Shown here piece after piece: positions 23,105 to 34,390 of a stretch of 64,000 bases of DNA (positions are counted from its first letter, which is position 1; the number at the start of each line of letters is the position of its first letter). A program made the position numbers and the translations under genes. This DNA is from Symsagittifera roscoffensis (lineage: Eukaryota; Xenacoelomorpha; Acoela; Convolutidae), in the NCBI RefSeq assembly GCF_963678635.1, contig NC_087068.1:40941649-41005648 (forward strand), in the 5' to 3' direction. The notes under the pieces are model-generated. The model ran no database searches. It was not told where the DNA came from and saw only the letters and a list, made by a program, of their open reading frames with translations.

Positions 23105-23582
23105 AAAAATTAAATGTGAAGAAGACTGCCCGTATCAAGTTGAAGCCCTGAATGCTCCGGCTGTCTTTCAAGGTCTGTGAAGCAGTGTTCTTTTGAAATA
23201 AGTGATGGTTTTTTGAAAAAAAATTTACAAAATTTGTTGTTATTTTTTTGAAATCATCCTCCCACATGCCATATAAAGTAAAAAAAAATTGACCGATTTT
23301 GCTCCTAGTAACAGAAAATTTATGACAAATAGCCTGTTTCAACCAATTTGGAACGATTTCTCTGAGGGATTCAACCTCCTCTTACGCTTTAGTTGCGCGA
23401 AATACATCACGCGTTAATTGTCCCCAATTGGCCACATTGGCAATATTTATACCCTCATAACTTTATGAAAAACTTCTTCAAAAATTCCGTCAAAAATTCT
23501 TAGTTAAGCAGCCGAAAGTTAAGCGAAAAAACAATACCCCAGCCAAAGTATTCCGTTACTTACCTTACGAAAGTCGGACAAT
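23105..23582 (+). repeat. Family A repeat, nearly full length, diverged
   Basis: It runs from GAAGACTGCCCGTATCAAG through CCCACATGCCATATAAAGTA, CGCGTTAATTGTCCCC and CCCTCATAACTTTATG to TTACGAAAGTCGGACA. The interior is shortened and the left hairpin has lost pairing. Confidence 0.75.
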
Positions 23583-23905
23583 TATATAACATTGGTGAGA
23601 TATGCTGCAGTCAAAATTAATTCAAAATGTTTGCGGCAACCAAATTACATAACTAAAAATTATGCCCCGCTACGACTCAACACATTCCATATTTTCATAC
23701 AAAATTATGGTTGTCTGGCAAATAAAACCAACAAAGTCAAATTTTTTATTGCATCAAAATGTTCTTTGCCGAAAAATTCTTGAGACCAGACAAAGGGCAG
23801 TCGGGACATTGTATAGTTTCCCTGAATCGAGCAGTCTTGTTTTTCGTACAAAACGTTTTGTTAATTACCAGAAGATAAAAACGTTTTGATTACAGGTATA
23901 CGAGC

Positions 23906-24122
23906 GGCTCTTTTCCAGTTCCCCTTCCTTTCAAAATACCGAGTGTTATGTTTATTTTACGTGTTATTACGGCTAAATGCGTGATGTTACGCTGTAAAGT
24001 ATGAAGAACAAATCTGTTCACAGTTGTCGATTTGTTCATCACACCAAATTTCATTGCATTATAACAACGTTAAATAAGCTTTTCCAAATTGAATTTGAAA
24101 GGGGGGAAACTGGAAAAGAGCC
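23906..24122. mobile_element. MITE family B, 217 bp, perfect 8-bp target duplication
   Basis: The ends are inverted: GGCTCTTTTCCAGTTCCCC and GGGGAAACTGGAAAAGAGCC. ATACGAGC occurs at 23,898-23,905 and again at 24,123-24,130. The interior is asymmetric (TATGAAGAACAAATCTGTTC) and shared with the copies at 30.9 kb and, more weakly, 37.3-37.7 kb. It has no coding capacity; the 73-codon frame inside is incidental. The target size and the terminal G/C-rich ends suggest a hAT-type non-autonomous element. Confidence 0.93.
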
Positions 24123-24130
24123 ATACGAGC

Positions 24131-26189
24131 TTTCTATTCGGCAGTCCGCCCCCCATTGGATTCTTTTTTCTGAAAAATGTTATATAAATTATAATTATTA
24201 TAACTTTCATGATTATAACTAATATACGGTGTTATAATTATAATAAAAAATTTGTTTCCCTTATTGGTCTAAATTTTCTATTATTTTGTAATACAATTAT
24301 ACAAAAAAAATAATTTTCCGCAATTGGTTTAAGCATATTCCGTTTCTTTTATTTGCCCCCACATTCCAGACTGATGACTTGTTTTGTTGAGCGACGCAAG
24401 GCTGTTTTTCTTTTACTGTTTTCATGTGGTGCAAATGTTGCAGCCGAAGTCAGCCAGGCTGTAGTAGAGATACAGCTAAAGGCTAGTCAGGTTGAACAAT
24501 AATTTGTTCCTGTAAAGTTTGACCAAAAAATTTTCACTCAATTTTAATTTGCAATTCTCTGGGGGTGGGGGCTGAAAAAACGGTAAAATTCACGACTAAT
24601 TCAACTATGTCTCTAGCAGTTTGAAATAAAAAAAAACTGTCTTAATAATTGCTAACTAGTTTTTCGACGTAGACTTACTACCTGTATTTGATTACTTCAA
24701 TGTCTAAACCTTAGTTTTAATAGAAACAAAATAATAACAGGAACTACTGCGAAAGTAACCTAGACTTTTTCTGGCAGAAATATGAAAACTGAAGTAATAC
24801 TTTTTTTAAAAAAAAGTTGCTTAAAATGATAAAAGCACGTGCGTACCTCGTACCTTAATTAATTTTAAAAAATTCTTCAACAACTTAGTTAACAAAGCCA
24901 CAAAAATCAATCAACTAAATTTAAACCAAGAAAAATAACCAAGCAGATGAACAAACATTGAACTGAAAAATGGATTCACAGCCTCAATACGGTTTTATTT
25001 CTCAGTCTCAACGAAACTATGAAATTTTTGCGTTTAATTTTGGGCCTATCTAATTTTTTTTGCGTTCAAGGAAAAAAGAAGCAAGGAATGAGGTTCAAGG
25101 ATGGGCTTGAATCTTCTTCAACACAAGCCCCCCATCCCCCCCCCCCCCCCCCCACTCCGACCCAGACCGAAGCTTTTCAATTTCATGCTTTCAAAACTAT
25201 CTTAAGCTAGTAATGAAACTTGGAATGGTGAAGCCACTAACTATTGTAAAGACTTGCAAGCTTCGTGGGAGATCATGAAAAAAAACTAATCTTGAGTTTT
25301 TTTCTGCGTTTTGCGCTAGATTTCCTTGATATTACCTTGTTTCGGTGATTCTAGTTGTTGGCTCTTCTACCACTTCTGCCCGTCAGATATAAATGTCAGA
25401 TATAAATGCCAAACTGTGATTCCGCAATGGGACAACTCTTGTTGATCTTTTTATGATCTTGTCATTCTTTTGATCGTTCCGAAAAAAACTTCAAAAGTTT
25501 AAAGACTTATCTCTGGATTACAGTGACCTACACAAAACAAATTGTACGCCTATCCAGCGCACAGTTAGGCCTTATAATGAAAAAAAATGGTTTGTTACTT
25601 GTTAATCAAGTGAATTGGCAATTTTGAAGTCAATTCTACCTATAAATCAAAATGTAACAACGTTTAAAACCGCTAAGGGCTCTTCATCCAATCTCCAAAC
25701 ATTTGAAGGCTCTTTTCTACCCCTGCCAACTTCTATATTTTTTTTTGTTCACTTGACAGACTGTTACAAAATTGGCAGAGGGTCTAACTCGGCCATGGGA
25801 AGTTTATTTTCTTTTCATAATTAATCTTGTGAGACCCCTTGATAGCTCTAAAAATACTCTAAATTGAACAGACTTTTAATTAAGCTTTTTTGATTTTGGT
25901 TGCTCTGTATACCTAACAACAAACACAAAAAAAAAGGAATTTAAAATTACCGTTTGAAGATAAAAACTTGAGTTTACATGAACCGAAATAAGCTTGTTAA
26001 TGCTGCATACCGTTAAGTGGAAAGTATATTTACGCTAGTAGAAAGCAAGTTCATATGCTAAACACACTTTGCCGTTTACCGAATCTCAGATAGAGAAAAA
26101 AAAATAGTTTCTTGAATTAACCCGATTCTGTTTCCTGTTTTTATTCGATTGCAAAAGGGACAGAAAAGTTTGGTGTCGCGACAATAGCT
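24131..26189. other. AT-rich stretch with an 18-C homopolymer and a partial family B end
   Basis: A run of 18 C lies at 25,136-25,153; its length is likely to be uncertain in any assembly. GGCTCTTTTCTACCCCTGCC at 25,709 looks like the left end of a degraded family B element, whose interior words (CATAATTAATCTTGTGAGAC) follow at about 25,815. Otherwise I see no gene. Confidence 0.45.
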
Positions 26190-28200
26190 AGATATTCTGG
26201 TGAACGGCTTCATTTCGACGGAATCCGACCCCACTCAAAAGGTCGAAATGAACACTTTGCCAAATTTAATCACCACAAATACACGTTTAGCGTTACGCGG
26301 TTCGTCAAAAACAATTTGGGCGTTGGTTCCGAAACCATTTAAGCTCCCATTCTGCAAGATAAATTTCCGCATCTGCAGCAAATTAAACACATTATCTACT
26401 ACTACTCAGACGTTGAGATGTTTTTCATGAAATCAAGCCTCTAGAATGCTTTCAAGGAAGAAATCAAATTACTCCTGTGGTTGTGCGTATGCCCATTGGG
26501 TGGGTTCTCAGTGGCCCACTACCTTCGCCAATTGGTGTTCGAGTCGCCACTTTCAGGTGCAATGTTGAAGATGTAGCACTTGCAGACCAAGTGAAGAAGT
26601 GGTACATGCTAGAATTCTATGGGAAGTTTAAACAGGCTGATCCCCGTTCCACAGCTGATAAATTGAAAATTCTAGTTTTTACCACGTTTCATGTTGTAAG
26701 CTGCCACTTTGTCAAAATTCTTTAGGCTGAAGACGAGATTCTTCTTCCAGTTAACTTTTACGGTCCAATTTAAGTCCTTTGAAAAGCGTCTGGAGAAAAG
26801 TTTCAACTTCAACAACCCTTACGCATCGGACATTCGTGGTAACTTAGAGAAGTGTTAAGGATCCCCGGTTAAACCTCACGACTCGAAAAACCGTTCGGAA
26901 CGGGAATCGTAGTTTCACACCAGCCGGCTTCCAACACTAAAAAGATCGGTGATGTTAGGCTTGTTTTGAATTATTGTGCATTCAGTTTCACTGCAAATTG
27001 ATTAACAACTCCCTTCTTGTCGGCCCCGATCTGCTGCAAGTCCTGTTGTTAGTCTTAAAGCGCTTTCGATTGCACAAACACGCAGTATCCGCAGAAATCT
27101 AAGGCAAGTATATGCAGGTAGGATTACTAGAATGCGATCAGCGTTCCTTGTGTTACCTGTGGCAAGAAGATCCCGCATCAGATGTGACTGTACTTAGAAA
27201 TACCAGGCTTGTTATCGGAGCGAAAAATTCTCCTGTTTGTGCTAAAAACGGTCTTCACCGGACAGCCGTCGCAAGCCAAGGTTATTATCCCGAAGCCCCT
27301 ACGCCGCCGTGCTAATTAATTTTTATATGGATGACTAATTTAGTTCAGTGAAAATTACAGAAACAACTTACGTTAAGCCGCGGTTTAATTGAGCAACTTA
27401 AATTAGGTGGGTTAAATCTCACGAAGTTTTTTAGTAGGAAACGATTTGTAACTTATCCAATTAAAGCTGGCACTAACAGCACAGAAAAAGTCTTACCGCT
27501 CCAAAAAATCAGAAAACCGCTGCGCATGTTCTCGTTCTAAAATGGGACAATGTCACTGATCCGTTTGTTGTGAGCAGAGGAGTGAACCGCGACCTCAAAG
27601 CCTCTTTTACACAGCGGTTTTTGTTAGTTTTGGATCATTCATAGGTCTTGTCGCATTGGAAAGATTTCTGGCATTTGAGTGGCCAACAGTGAAACGACCT
27701 ACTGCCAAAGTAATCCAAATACTGCAAAATAAGTTGTCGCGTAGATTCAATGAAAGAAACTTCAGTTTGAATTTTTTAGTGCAACTCACACTCCTTCGTT
27801 AGTATTTTGACTTCGCAGTTGTTGAAGATGAGCTACACAGGTTCGGTGATAAGTCTTTGGGCGTTTTCTGTTCTGTAGCATTCCTTCTTGCTCAGAAAAA
27901 CGCTAAATCTAAATGTCAATTTGCGTTCGTCTTCGGCAGGAAAAGAGTCTCGCTACTAGTCAGAAAGATGACATTGAACAAGCTGTGACACTCGGCATTT
28001 CTAATGAGTTGTTTTTGACTGACAAAAAGCCCGTGTTTGTGGCCCATCGACTAGCCGAAATTCTGGAGTCGACATAATTTGACTAATGGTTCCAAGTTTT
28101 GAGCAGAGACAACCTCGCTGACCCAGGAACTAGAAGTGATACTGATGACTCCCTCAAGCAAAGCAGTTGGGTTAAAGGCCTTTTATTGAGAACTTCTGCT
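26190..28200 (+). pseudogene. pol: Decayed BEL/Pao retrotransposon pol region
   Basis: Landmarks of BEL/Pao pol occur in order on the plus strand, in changing frames. KFPHLQQI near 26,360 resembles the end of the protease. GWVLSGPLP lies at about 26,499-26,525. A reverse transcriptase stretch LINNSLLVGPDLLQVLLLVL starts near 26,998, with HAVSAEI, a stop, then YMQVGLLECDQRSLCYLWQ. FYMDD, the catalytic box, is at 27,321-27,335. An RNase H-like part (DELHRFGDKSLGVFCSVAFL) starts near 27,829. The family's NxAD-TRG motif appears as DNLADPGTRSDTDDS from 28,108. Several stops and frameshifts show it is dead. I could not find LTRs. Confidence 0.85.
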
Positions 28201-28241
28201 TGGTTTTCAAACCAAATAGGTAAATTACTGAAAATTTTTGC

Positions 28242-28511
28242 TTAGATGGTCCGGTCTAGATGGTCCGGTCTGAATTTGGGTTTAGAAGTCTTTTCTAGTT
28301 TTCCAAGCACTGCATTTTTGACTGACTTTGCCTTCTCATGAGAATAGAATAGCTCGTTATCCAAGATAAAGCGCTCGGTCGCGTATATACTGAGATTCTC
28401 ACCTAGATACAGACACTTCAGAACGTCAGACAAATTCATTATTGATCCAGCAGAACTTGTCATCGGATCCAGAAAAATTTGTGTTTTTGCATTTTTTGCA
28501 GTTATAGTCAT
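28242..28511 (-). CDS. Unrecognised 89-codon ORF beside the BEL/Pao relic
   Basis: The minus-strand frame has balanced composition (LSDVLKCLYLGENLSIYATE, AVLGKLEKTSKPKF) and is less AT-biased than the random frames nearby. It begins where the BEL/Pao relic ends, on the opposite strand. Its last bases lie in a 15-base direct repeat (AGATGGTCCGGTCT at 28,243 and 28,258). No domain is recognised. It may be a piece of another dead element rather than a gene. Confidence 0.25.
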   Translation of the reverse strand: MTITAKNAKTQIFLDPMTSSAGSIMNLSDVLKCLYLGENLSIYATERFILDNELFYSHEKAKSVKNAVLGKLEKTSKPKFRPDHLDRTI

Positions 28512-28609
28512 TCCCTACTGAATGTAAGCAAATTGCTGCAGAAAAACTTGTGAAGAAGTCCAGCAGCCGTATCTCATCGTATTCGCCTTTTGTTGAATTA
28601 AAGTATAGT

Positions 28610-28742
28610 TAATAAAAGTATAATTAAGTGTTTTTGACAGCTGCACTACTTCACCTATGATAAAAATCTTCGGTCTTCATAATTCACCTGATAAAACGAC
28701 TCGTCAAACCTTAAAAAGATGCTCGTGCGAGATTGGGGAAAA
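28610..28742. repeat. Older family B fragment
   Basis: ATCTTCGGTCTTCATAATTC and GATGCTCGTGCGAGATTGGG match the right half of the diverged family B copy at 39,045-39,247. The newer copy at 28,751 is inserted directly at its end, so the two are nested. Confidence 0.6.
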
Positions 28743-28750
28743 GGAAAATG

Positions 28751-28972
28751 GGCTCTTTTCCAGTTTCCCACCCCCCTCGTAAAATTACAAAATAAAGCTG
28801 TTCTTAAATTGTTCACACGGCAATTTGCATGTTAGAAATGTTGCAGAAATTTGTTCACTTGTTCACGCTGACACGTTTTAATGGAGTTTATGACATCAAA
28901 AGTCATTTTAAATCGACTTTCATTTAATGGATTTCAGAAAAAATCAAAGGGGGGGGGAACTGGAAAAGAGCC
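28751..28972. mobile_element. MITE family B, 222 bp, perfect 8-bp target duplication
   Basis: Ends GGCTCTTTTCCAGTTTCCC and GGGGGAACTGGAAAAGAGCC are flanked by GGAAAATG at 28,743-28,750 and 28,973-28,980. The interior (CACGGCAATTTGCATGTTAG, TGTTCACGCTGACACGTTTT) is closest to the copy at 31,177 and differs from the 23.9-kb subtype. Confidence 0.93.
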
Positions 28973-28980
28973 GGAAAATG

Positions 28981-29556
28981 CCCATTACGGATTTAGTCAT
29001 ACAAAGTGTAAACCAATTATGATTCAGAAATAACAAAGTTTTTTTTCTAATTGTGAAAATAAAATATGAGCCACTGAAATCGTTTTTTTCCTGTTCAATA
29101 AAAAAAATGGGTCAAAATGGATACAATAATGATGTGTTATGCATTTAAATTGCTGTATTCATTGAACAATTTTAAACCAGCCTTAATCAATATTTTGCGT
29201 TCCTTTCTTTGGTTTTCTCTGAACTAAAATCACAAATTTATTCAATCACGAACAGTTGACACTGCTGACTGCAGAAATGCGCAGAAGTGTTTCAATTTGA
29301 TCAGAGTTGATACGATATTTTTCAATTCTCAATTGCTGTAGGAACCAATTTCTAAAGCACTTTTGGCTCGTGTCAAGCTTAAACAACTCGAAAAAAAATT
29401 TCCTTCTGAACTTTTGCAGACACTTTTGGAATTTATGAACACTAAAAATAGGATCAGAAGTTTGAGGAGGAGCTTGAAATAGAACAAATTTGTTTTGTAA
29501 GAAAAAATTGAGGAGTTTTTGAAAAAAGCCAAGCATTTAAATTTTAAATTCGATAA
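28981..29556. other. Unassigned stretch
   Basis: A 96-codon minus-strand frame (29,246-29,536) is Phe/Lys-rich and overlaps another open minus frame (29,329-29,532). I recognise no domain and see no splice or start context, so no gene is called. Confidence 0.35.
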
Positions 29557-30090
29557 AACAAGACTGCTCGTATCAGGGCGAAGCCCTGAATGTTCCGACT
29601 GCCTATTAAGGTTTATGGAGCAGTAATAACATTATAAAATTAAAAGTAATAAAACAAAATTAAATTTTTTTTTTAATTTGAAATTTTTAAAATAAAAATC
29701 ATCACCCCACACGCCATATAAAGTACAAAAGGATAGATTTCGCTCCTTGTAACAAACCAGTTATGGCAAATAAGCATCTTTTAACCAATTTGGAACGATT
29801 TATAAGACGGAATAACTCTCCGCTTACGCGTTAATAGCGCGAAATATATCGCGCGTTAATTGTCCCAAATGGGCCAAAATGGCAATTTTTAAACCCCCAT
29901 AACTTTACGAAAAATGATCACAGGTTAAATATTTTTTTTCAAATTCAAGCTCAGGAAAACATTAGCTTTTGAATGATATAAGAAAATTCCGTCAAAAACG
30001 GCTAGTTAGAAAGTCGAAATTTGTCTGAAGAAAAAAAAACCCACCTCGAGCACAAATATTCCGTTACTTTCGTATCGAAAGTCGGAACAA
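29557..30090 (+). repeat. Family A repeat, full length reference copy
   Basis: This 534-bp copy is the best-preserved one. Its left end starts ACAAGACTGCTCGTATCAGG and carries the hairpin TCAGGGC-GAA-GCCCTGA, followed by GTTCCGACTGCC. The right end has a second hairpin, ACTTTCG-TAT-CGAAAGT, and finishes CGGAACA. The GTTCCGACT word near the left and AGTCGGAAC at the right end are inverted matches. ATAAA flanks both ends and may be a target duplication, but it is weak evidence in AT-rich DNA. No protein-coding frame is conserved among copies except antisense shadows. Confidence 0.9.
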
Positions 30091-30324
30091 TAAAAGCTGC
30101 GAAAATTTAAAATCAGTCAAATCTTGCTGCTGTTGTCTCGAAATTAGCTCTGTTGAAACCACGCTTAAAACTTAAACTCACAAATGTCTAATTACATTCC
30201 ACTACATTTGGCATGTAATGGAATCATTAAGAGTACAATCTAGATGCAAAACCGGCCGGAACTTTTTTGATAAAATACTAGTTTTATTTTGTCGTATCTG
30301 CGCTTGCCTAAGCTATTTCGCTTA
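30091..30324. other. Spacer between two inverted family A copies
   Basis: About 234 bases of unique DNA separate the inverted pair. It contains a 21-base imperfect hairpin around ACATTCCACTACATTTGGCA. No gene. Confidence 0.4.
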
Positions 30325-30852
30325 TTGTTCCGAATTTCGATACGAAAGTAACGGAATATTTGTGCTCGGGGTGGGTTTTTTTTTCTTCAGACAAATTTCG
30401 ACTTTTTAACTAGCAGTTTTTGAAACCGTTTTTTTATCATTCAAAAGCTACTGTTTTCCTGAGCTTCAATTTGAAAAATATTTTACCTGTGATCATTTTT
30501 TGTAAAGTTATGGGGGTTTAAAGATTGCCGTTTTGGCCAATTTGGGACAATTAACGCGCGATAAATTTCGCGCTATTAACGCGTAAGCGATATTTAATCC
30601 GTCTTAGAAATCGTTCCAAATTGGTTCAAGGAAGCTTATATGCCATAATTGATTTGTTAATAGGCGCAAAATCTATCACTTTGTACTTAATATGACGTGT
30701 GGGGGGATGTTTTTACATAAAATCTCAAATTTTTCAAAAAAAAAACATTTTTATTTTTTTTTACATTGAAATTTTTCATCTTAGTAATGCTCCATAGACC
30801 TTAAAAGGTAGTCGGATCTTTCAGGGCTTCGCCCTTATACGAGCAGTCTTGT
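30325..30852 (-). repeat. Family A repeat, full length, inverted
   Basis: It is the reverse-oriented partner of 29,557-30,090, from TTGTTCCGAATTTCGATACG to TACGAGCAGTCTTGTT. Both hairpins are recognisable. The pair could fold into a stem of about 530 bp with a 234-base loop. Confidence 0.88.
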
Positions 30853-30862
30853 TCTAATTTGG

Positions 30863-31075
30863 GGCTCTTTTCCAGTTTCTCCCTTTCAAATTTATATTTC
30901 AAATGCTTATTTAACGTTGTCATAATGCAATGAAATTTGGCGTGGTGAACAAATCGACAGCTATGAACAGATTTGTTCTTCATACATTACAGCGCAACAT
31001 CACGCATTTAGCCGTAATAACACGTAAAACCAACATAAAACTCGGTAATTTGAAAGGGGGGACTGGAAAAGAGCC
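30863..31075. mobile_element. MITE family B, 213 bp, perfect 8-bp target duplication
   Basis: Ends GGCTCTTTTCCAGTTTCTCC and GGGGGACTGGAAAAGAGCC are flanked by TAATTTGG at 30,855-30,862 and 31,076-31,083. The interior is the 23.9-kb subtype in reverse orientation (GAACAGATTTGTTCTTCATA). Confidence 0.93.
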
Positions 31076-31176
31076 TAATTTGGCACAGCTAGTTGACTTG
31101 AAACTTATGATTAAATTGTCTAGAACTGATAACGATTATGCTGATGAATGATATCTCTGAGTTGATACGATTTTTG

Positions 31177-31381
31177 GGCTCTTTTCCAGTTTCCCACCCC
31201 CTTCGTAGAAAAGCAAAACAAAGCTGATCAAAAATTGTTCACATGACATTTTGCATGTTTTTAATCTTGTGTAAATTTGTTCACCTGTTCATGCTGACAC
31301 GTTTTAATGCTTTTTTCAATATGAAAAGTAATTTTCTATAGACTTTCCGTTAATGAATTTCAGAAAAAATGGAAAAGAGCC
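31177..31381. mobile_element. MITE family B, 205 bp, perfect 8-bp target duplication
   Basis: The left end GGCTCTTTTCCAGTTTCCC is intact, the right end is shortened (AAAATGGAAAAGAGCC). GATTTTTG occurs at 31,169-31,176 and 31,382-31,389. The interior belongs to the 28.75-kb subtype. Confidence 0.9.
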
Positions 31382-31389
31382 GATTTTTG

Positions 31390-31922
31390 TTTTGACTTTC
31401 TATAATCAATTTTACATTCACTTTGCTGATTAGACAAAATATTTGGTGCCGTGAATATGGGTTGACAATCCCAAAGATTTTGATGTTGATTTTGAGTTCA
31501 AACAACCGAAGAAGTCTTCTCTTTCTATACTTGGAGGAGTTCTTCAAAAAAAGTGAGACGGATTCGAAACATAGAGAATAAAATGCTTATAGTTTCAAAT
31601 GTTCGTGCTTTGTTTTTATAAACGAAGTTCCCCTACTTTTTACATTTTTCACTCCTTGCCCCAGTCAGAGTTTTTCCACATTTCCAGAAAAGTAATATAT
31701 TTTTTGCGGGTTAAAAACCCTCAGCGTCGGAAAATGGTGAGTTATGACCTATTTGTTTATACTCATAGAGTAATTTCAGATAAGACACACCGTCTGCTCG
31801 TCACGCTATCTTATTTTAGAACTGGTTCCAATAGACACTGGTTACAATGTAGATTTTTGTTCGATTGATTTTTAGACGCTTAGACGCAAACTTGTAATTA
31901 AAACATAGAAACTACAAAAATT
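31390..31922. other. Unassigned stretch
   Basis: Short frames on both strands (31,350-31,547 minus; 31,599-31,868 plus) have no recognisable domain. No gene is supported. Confidence 0.4.
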
Positions 31923-32458
31923 AACAAAACTGCTCGTATCAGGGCGAAGCCTTGAATGTTCCGACTGCCTTTTGAGGTTTATGGAGCAGCAGTAATGACA
32001 TAAAAAAATTAAATGAATTAAGATAAAATGAAAAAAAAAAATTTCTAAAATTTGAAATTTTTTATGAAAATCATACCCCCACACGCCATATAAAGTATAA
32101 AAAGATAGATTTTGTTCTTTGTAACAAATCAATTCTGACAAAAAAGCTTCGTTCAACCAATTTTGAACGATTTATAAGACGGATTAAATCTCCGCTTACG
32201 CGTTAATAGCGCGAAATATATCGCGCGTTAATTGTCCCAAATTGGTCAAAATGGCAATCTTCAAACCCTCATAACTTCACGGAAAATGATCACAGGTAAA
32301 ATATCTTTTCAATTTTAAGCTCAAGACAACAATATCTTTTGAATGATTTTTAAAGATTTCGTCAAAAATGGCTAGTTAAAAAGTCGAAATTTGTCTGAAG
32401 AAAAAAACCCACCCCGAGCACAAATATTCCGTTACTTTCGTACCGAAAGTCGGAACAA
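31923..32458 (+). repeat. Family A repeat, full length
   Basis: It runs from AACAAAACTGCTCGTATCAG to CCGAAAGTCGGAACAA, 536 bases, with both terminal hairpins recognisable. The minus-strand frames over it (31,872-32,156 and 32,376-32,639) are shadows shared with other copies. Confidence 0.88.
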
Positions 32459-32781
32459 CCAAACATCTACATATATAGAGCTCAAACGTGTGCTGAAAGG
32501 TCTGACAGTGTAAACTCAGGCTAGATAATTTAAGTTTTTTCAGCCTCCGATTTTTTTCGCGTGTTTTGTTGGAGTAACCAATTGTTTGATCGCCCCATAA
32601 TTTTAAAAAATTTTCAACATAATATCGCTTTTCGGTCAACCTCAGCTGAGCTTGGTTGTTTTGCTTTTATGTGGAAAATTCAAATCGAGGGTGTTATTAG
32701 GAAAAATAAAAAAAAAATTTTTAATCCTCAGGTTACTTATTTTTGTGTTGTTGGAGTTCAACTGGCCAACATAAATCCCCA

Positions 32782-32902
32782 TCCATTTCGTGGAAACAAT
32801 AAAAATACAGTCTTATGTAGGAGCCAGTTTACATGTAGGAGCCAGTCTTATGAAGGATCCATTTGGTGGAAACAGTAAAAATACAGTCTTATGTAGGAGC
32901 CA
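32782..32902. repeat. 76-bp direct repeat
   Basis: TCCATTTCGTGGAAACAATA through CAGTCTTATGTAGGAGCCAG at 32,782-32,827 recurs with few changes at 32,858-32,902. A shorter GTAGGAGCCAGT unit lies between them. Confidence 0.75.
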
Positions 32903-33593
32903 GTTAAAAATTAACATCAGAGGCTCCCATAAAAGTGTTCGTTATGATTTACATAGCCTTGTTTGCACCAAAAAATCTTGGGTTTTGGCATAATGCCAAG
33001 TTAACTCAGTAAGCTGACATAGAAGCAAAAATTACCGCAATGTTAGTAAGGAATAGCTTACAAGCTTATTACTACAGTAGAAAAAAATGATCTGTGCCAT
33101 TGTCTACTGTCAGAGAACAAGAACGAGAGAAGAGAAAAAGCTTTAGTTAAAACAGGTAGTTTTATCCTCAAAAAAATTTCTGATTTGATTTCCAAACGTA
33201 AAACTAAGGACCAGGTAAGTTTTCAGAAATACATAGTGCTTCATCAGCACGCCTCAATCGAATCAAAGTCACTCCGGTTTGCTTAAGCGCTAGGGGGACC
33301 ACCTATGTATCTTTCAGATCCGCTAAAAACACCATGATTACCACCATATAAAGTGCAAGGCAATTCAAAATAAAATGAAGGTGAAAGATTTTGAGACATC
33401 AAGCTTTTTTTCTAGCAAACTGAAGTCAAAATGATTTCAATCATCTGTTCTGTTTGAAAATTTTTCCTCAGAGTTGTTTGAGTACTTTTTGAAAATATTA
33501 GAAAAAAATCATTGTTAGAACCATAGATGAAAAATTGAGAAATGAGAATCACGTTTTTACTGAATTCTTATAAAACACTTCCTAAGAAAAAGC

Positions 33594-33667
33594 TGTGTAG
33601 AATGTATAGCGGAAAACCATCAAATTTTCAAATGTATAGTGTAGAATGTATAGCGGAAAACCATCAA
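33594..33667. repeat. 45-bp direct repeat
   Basis: GTGTAGAATGTATAGCGGAA followed by AACCATCAA occurs at 33,594-33,622 and again at 33,639-33,667. Confidence 0.8.
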
Positions 33668-34390
33668 GTTCATCAAATAACCCATATCACCGCTGCATGC
33701 TTATCAATTCAAAAAATCCATCTCTCTACTTTTAAATTTTTACCTTTTGACGATCCCGTCCTCCAAATGTACATTTTTTGCCCATTTTAAGAACCAATCG
33801 AAAAAAAAATTCCCAAAATCATCCCACACGAATTCACCAAACCTGTAGAAAATCCACTAATATAATTAGTCTTGGCACAAAACTTAATCTCAAAGTATAT
33901 AACGTAATCGAACACTCTAAACACGAAATTTCAGCTCCCAAACAAGAAATAAACACCAGGTTCTTTTGCCACTTTCAAAAACAAAAACGTCATTCGCATA
34001 ATAGTAAGTATAAAGATAAAAAGTGTACAGTTCACAGAACCCTATGATGTATAAATTAAGTCCCCTACTTCCTGATTGAATATTAAAGGTTTACTCACCT
34101 TTTTATAATGAAAAGTTTCATCGATTTACTTTTAGATGTTTTTTTAGTTTCTAAAAACAAAATTCGAAAGAAAACAGAAAAAGTTTCTAATCATTTATTC
34201 AAATGACGCTCACCTTTTGCAGATAAAGCTGAGAAACATTGAAAGTTGAGCAATATAGTTCTTTATTCAATGAAATAAATTTTTGATACAATGCATTTAG
34301 TTTCAATTTGTACAAATGAATCGTGAAATACAGATAAGCTATCCCTCTCAAGTGTGAAATTTCTATTTCTCTCCTACTCAACCCTCACTC
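33668..34390. other. Unassigned stretch
   Basis: AT-rich DNA with several 60-90-codon frames on both strands, none with a recognisable domain or splice context. Confidence 0.4.

Noticed and set aside
25019-25210. Proline-rich ORF over the C homopolymer
   Set aside because: The proline run is just the 18-C tract; there is no other coding signal and the tract length is unreliable.
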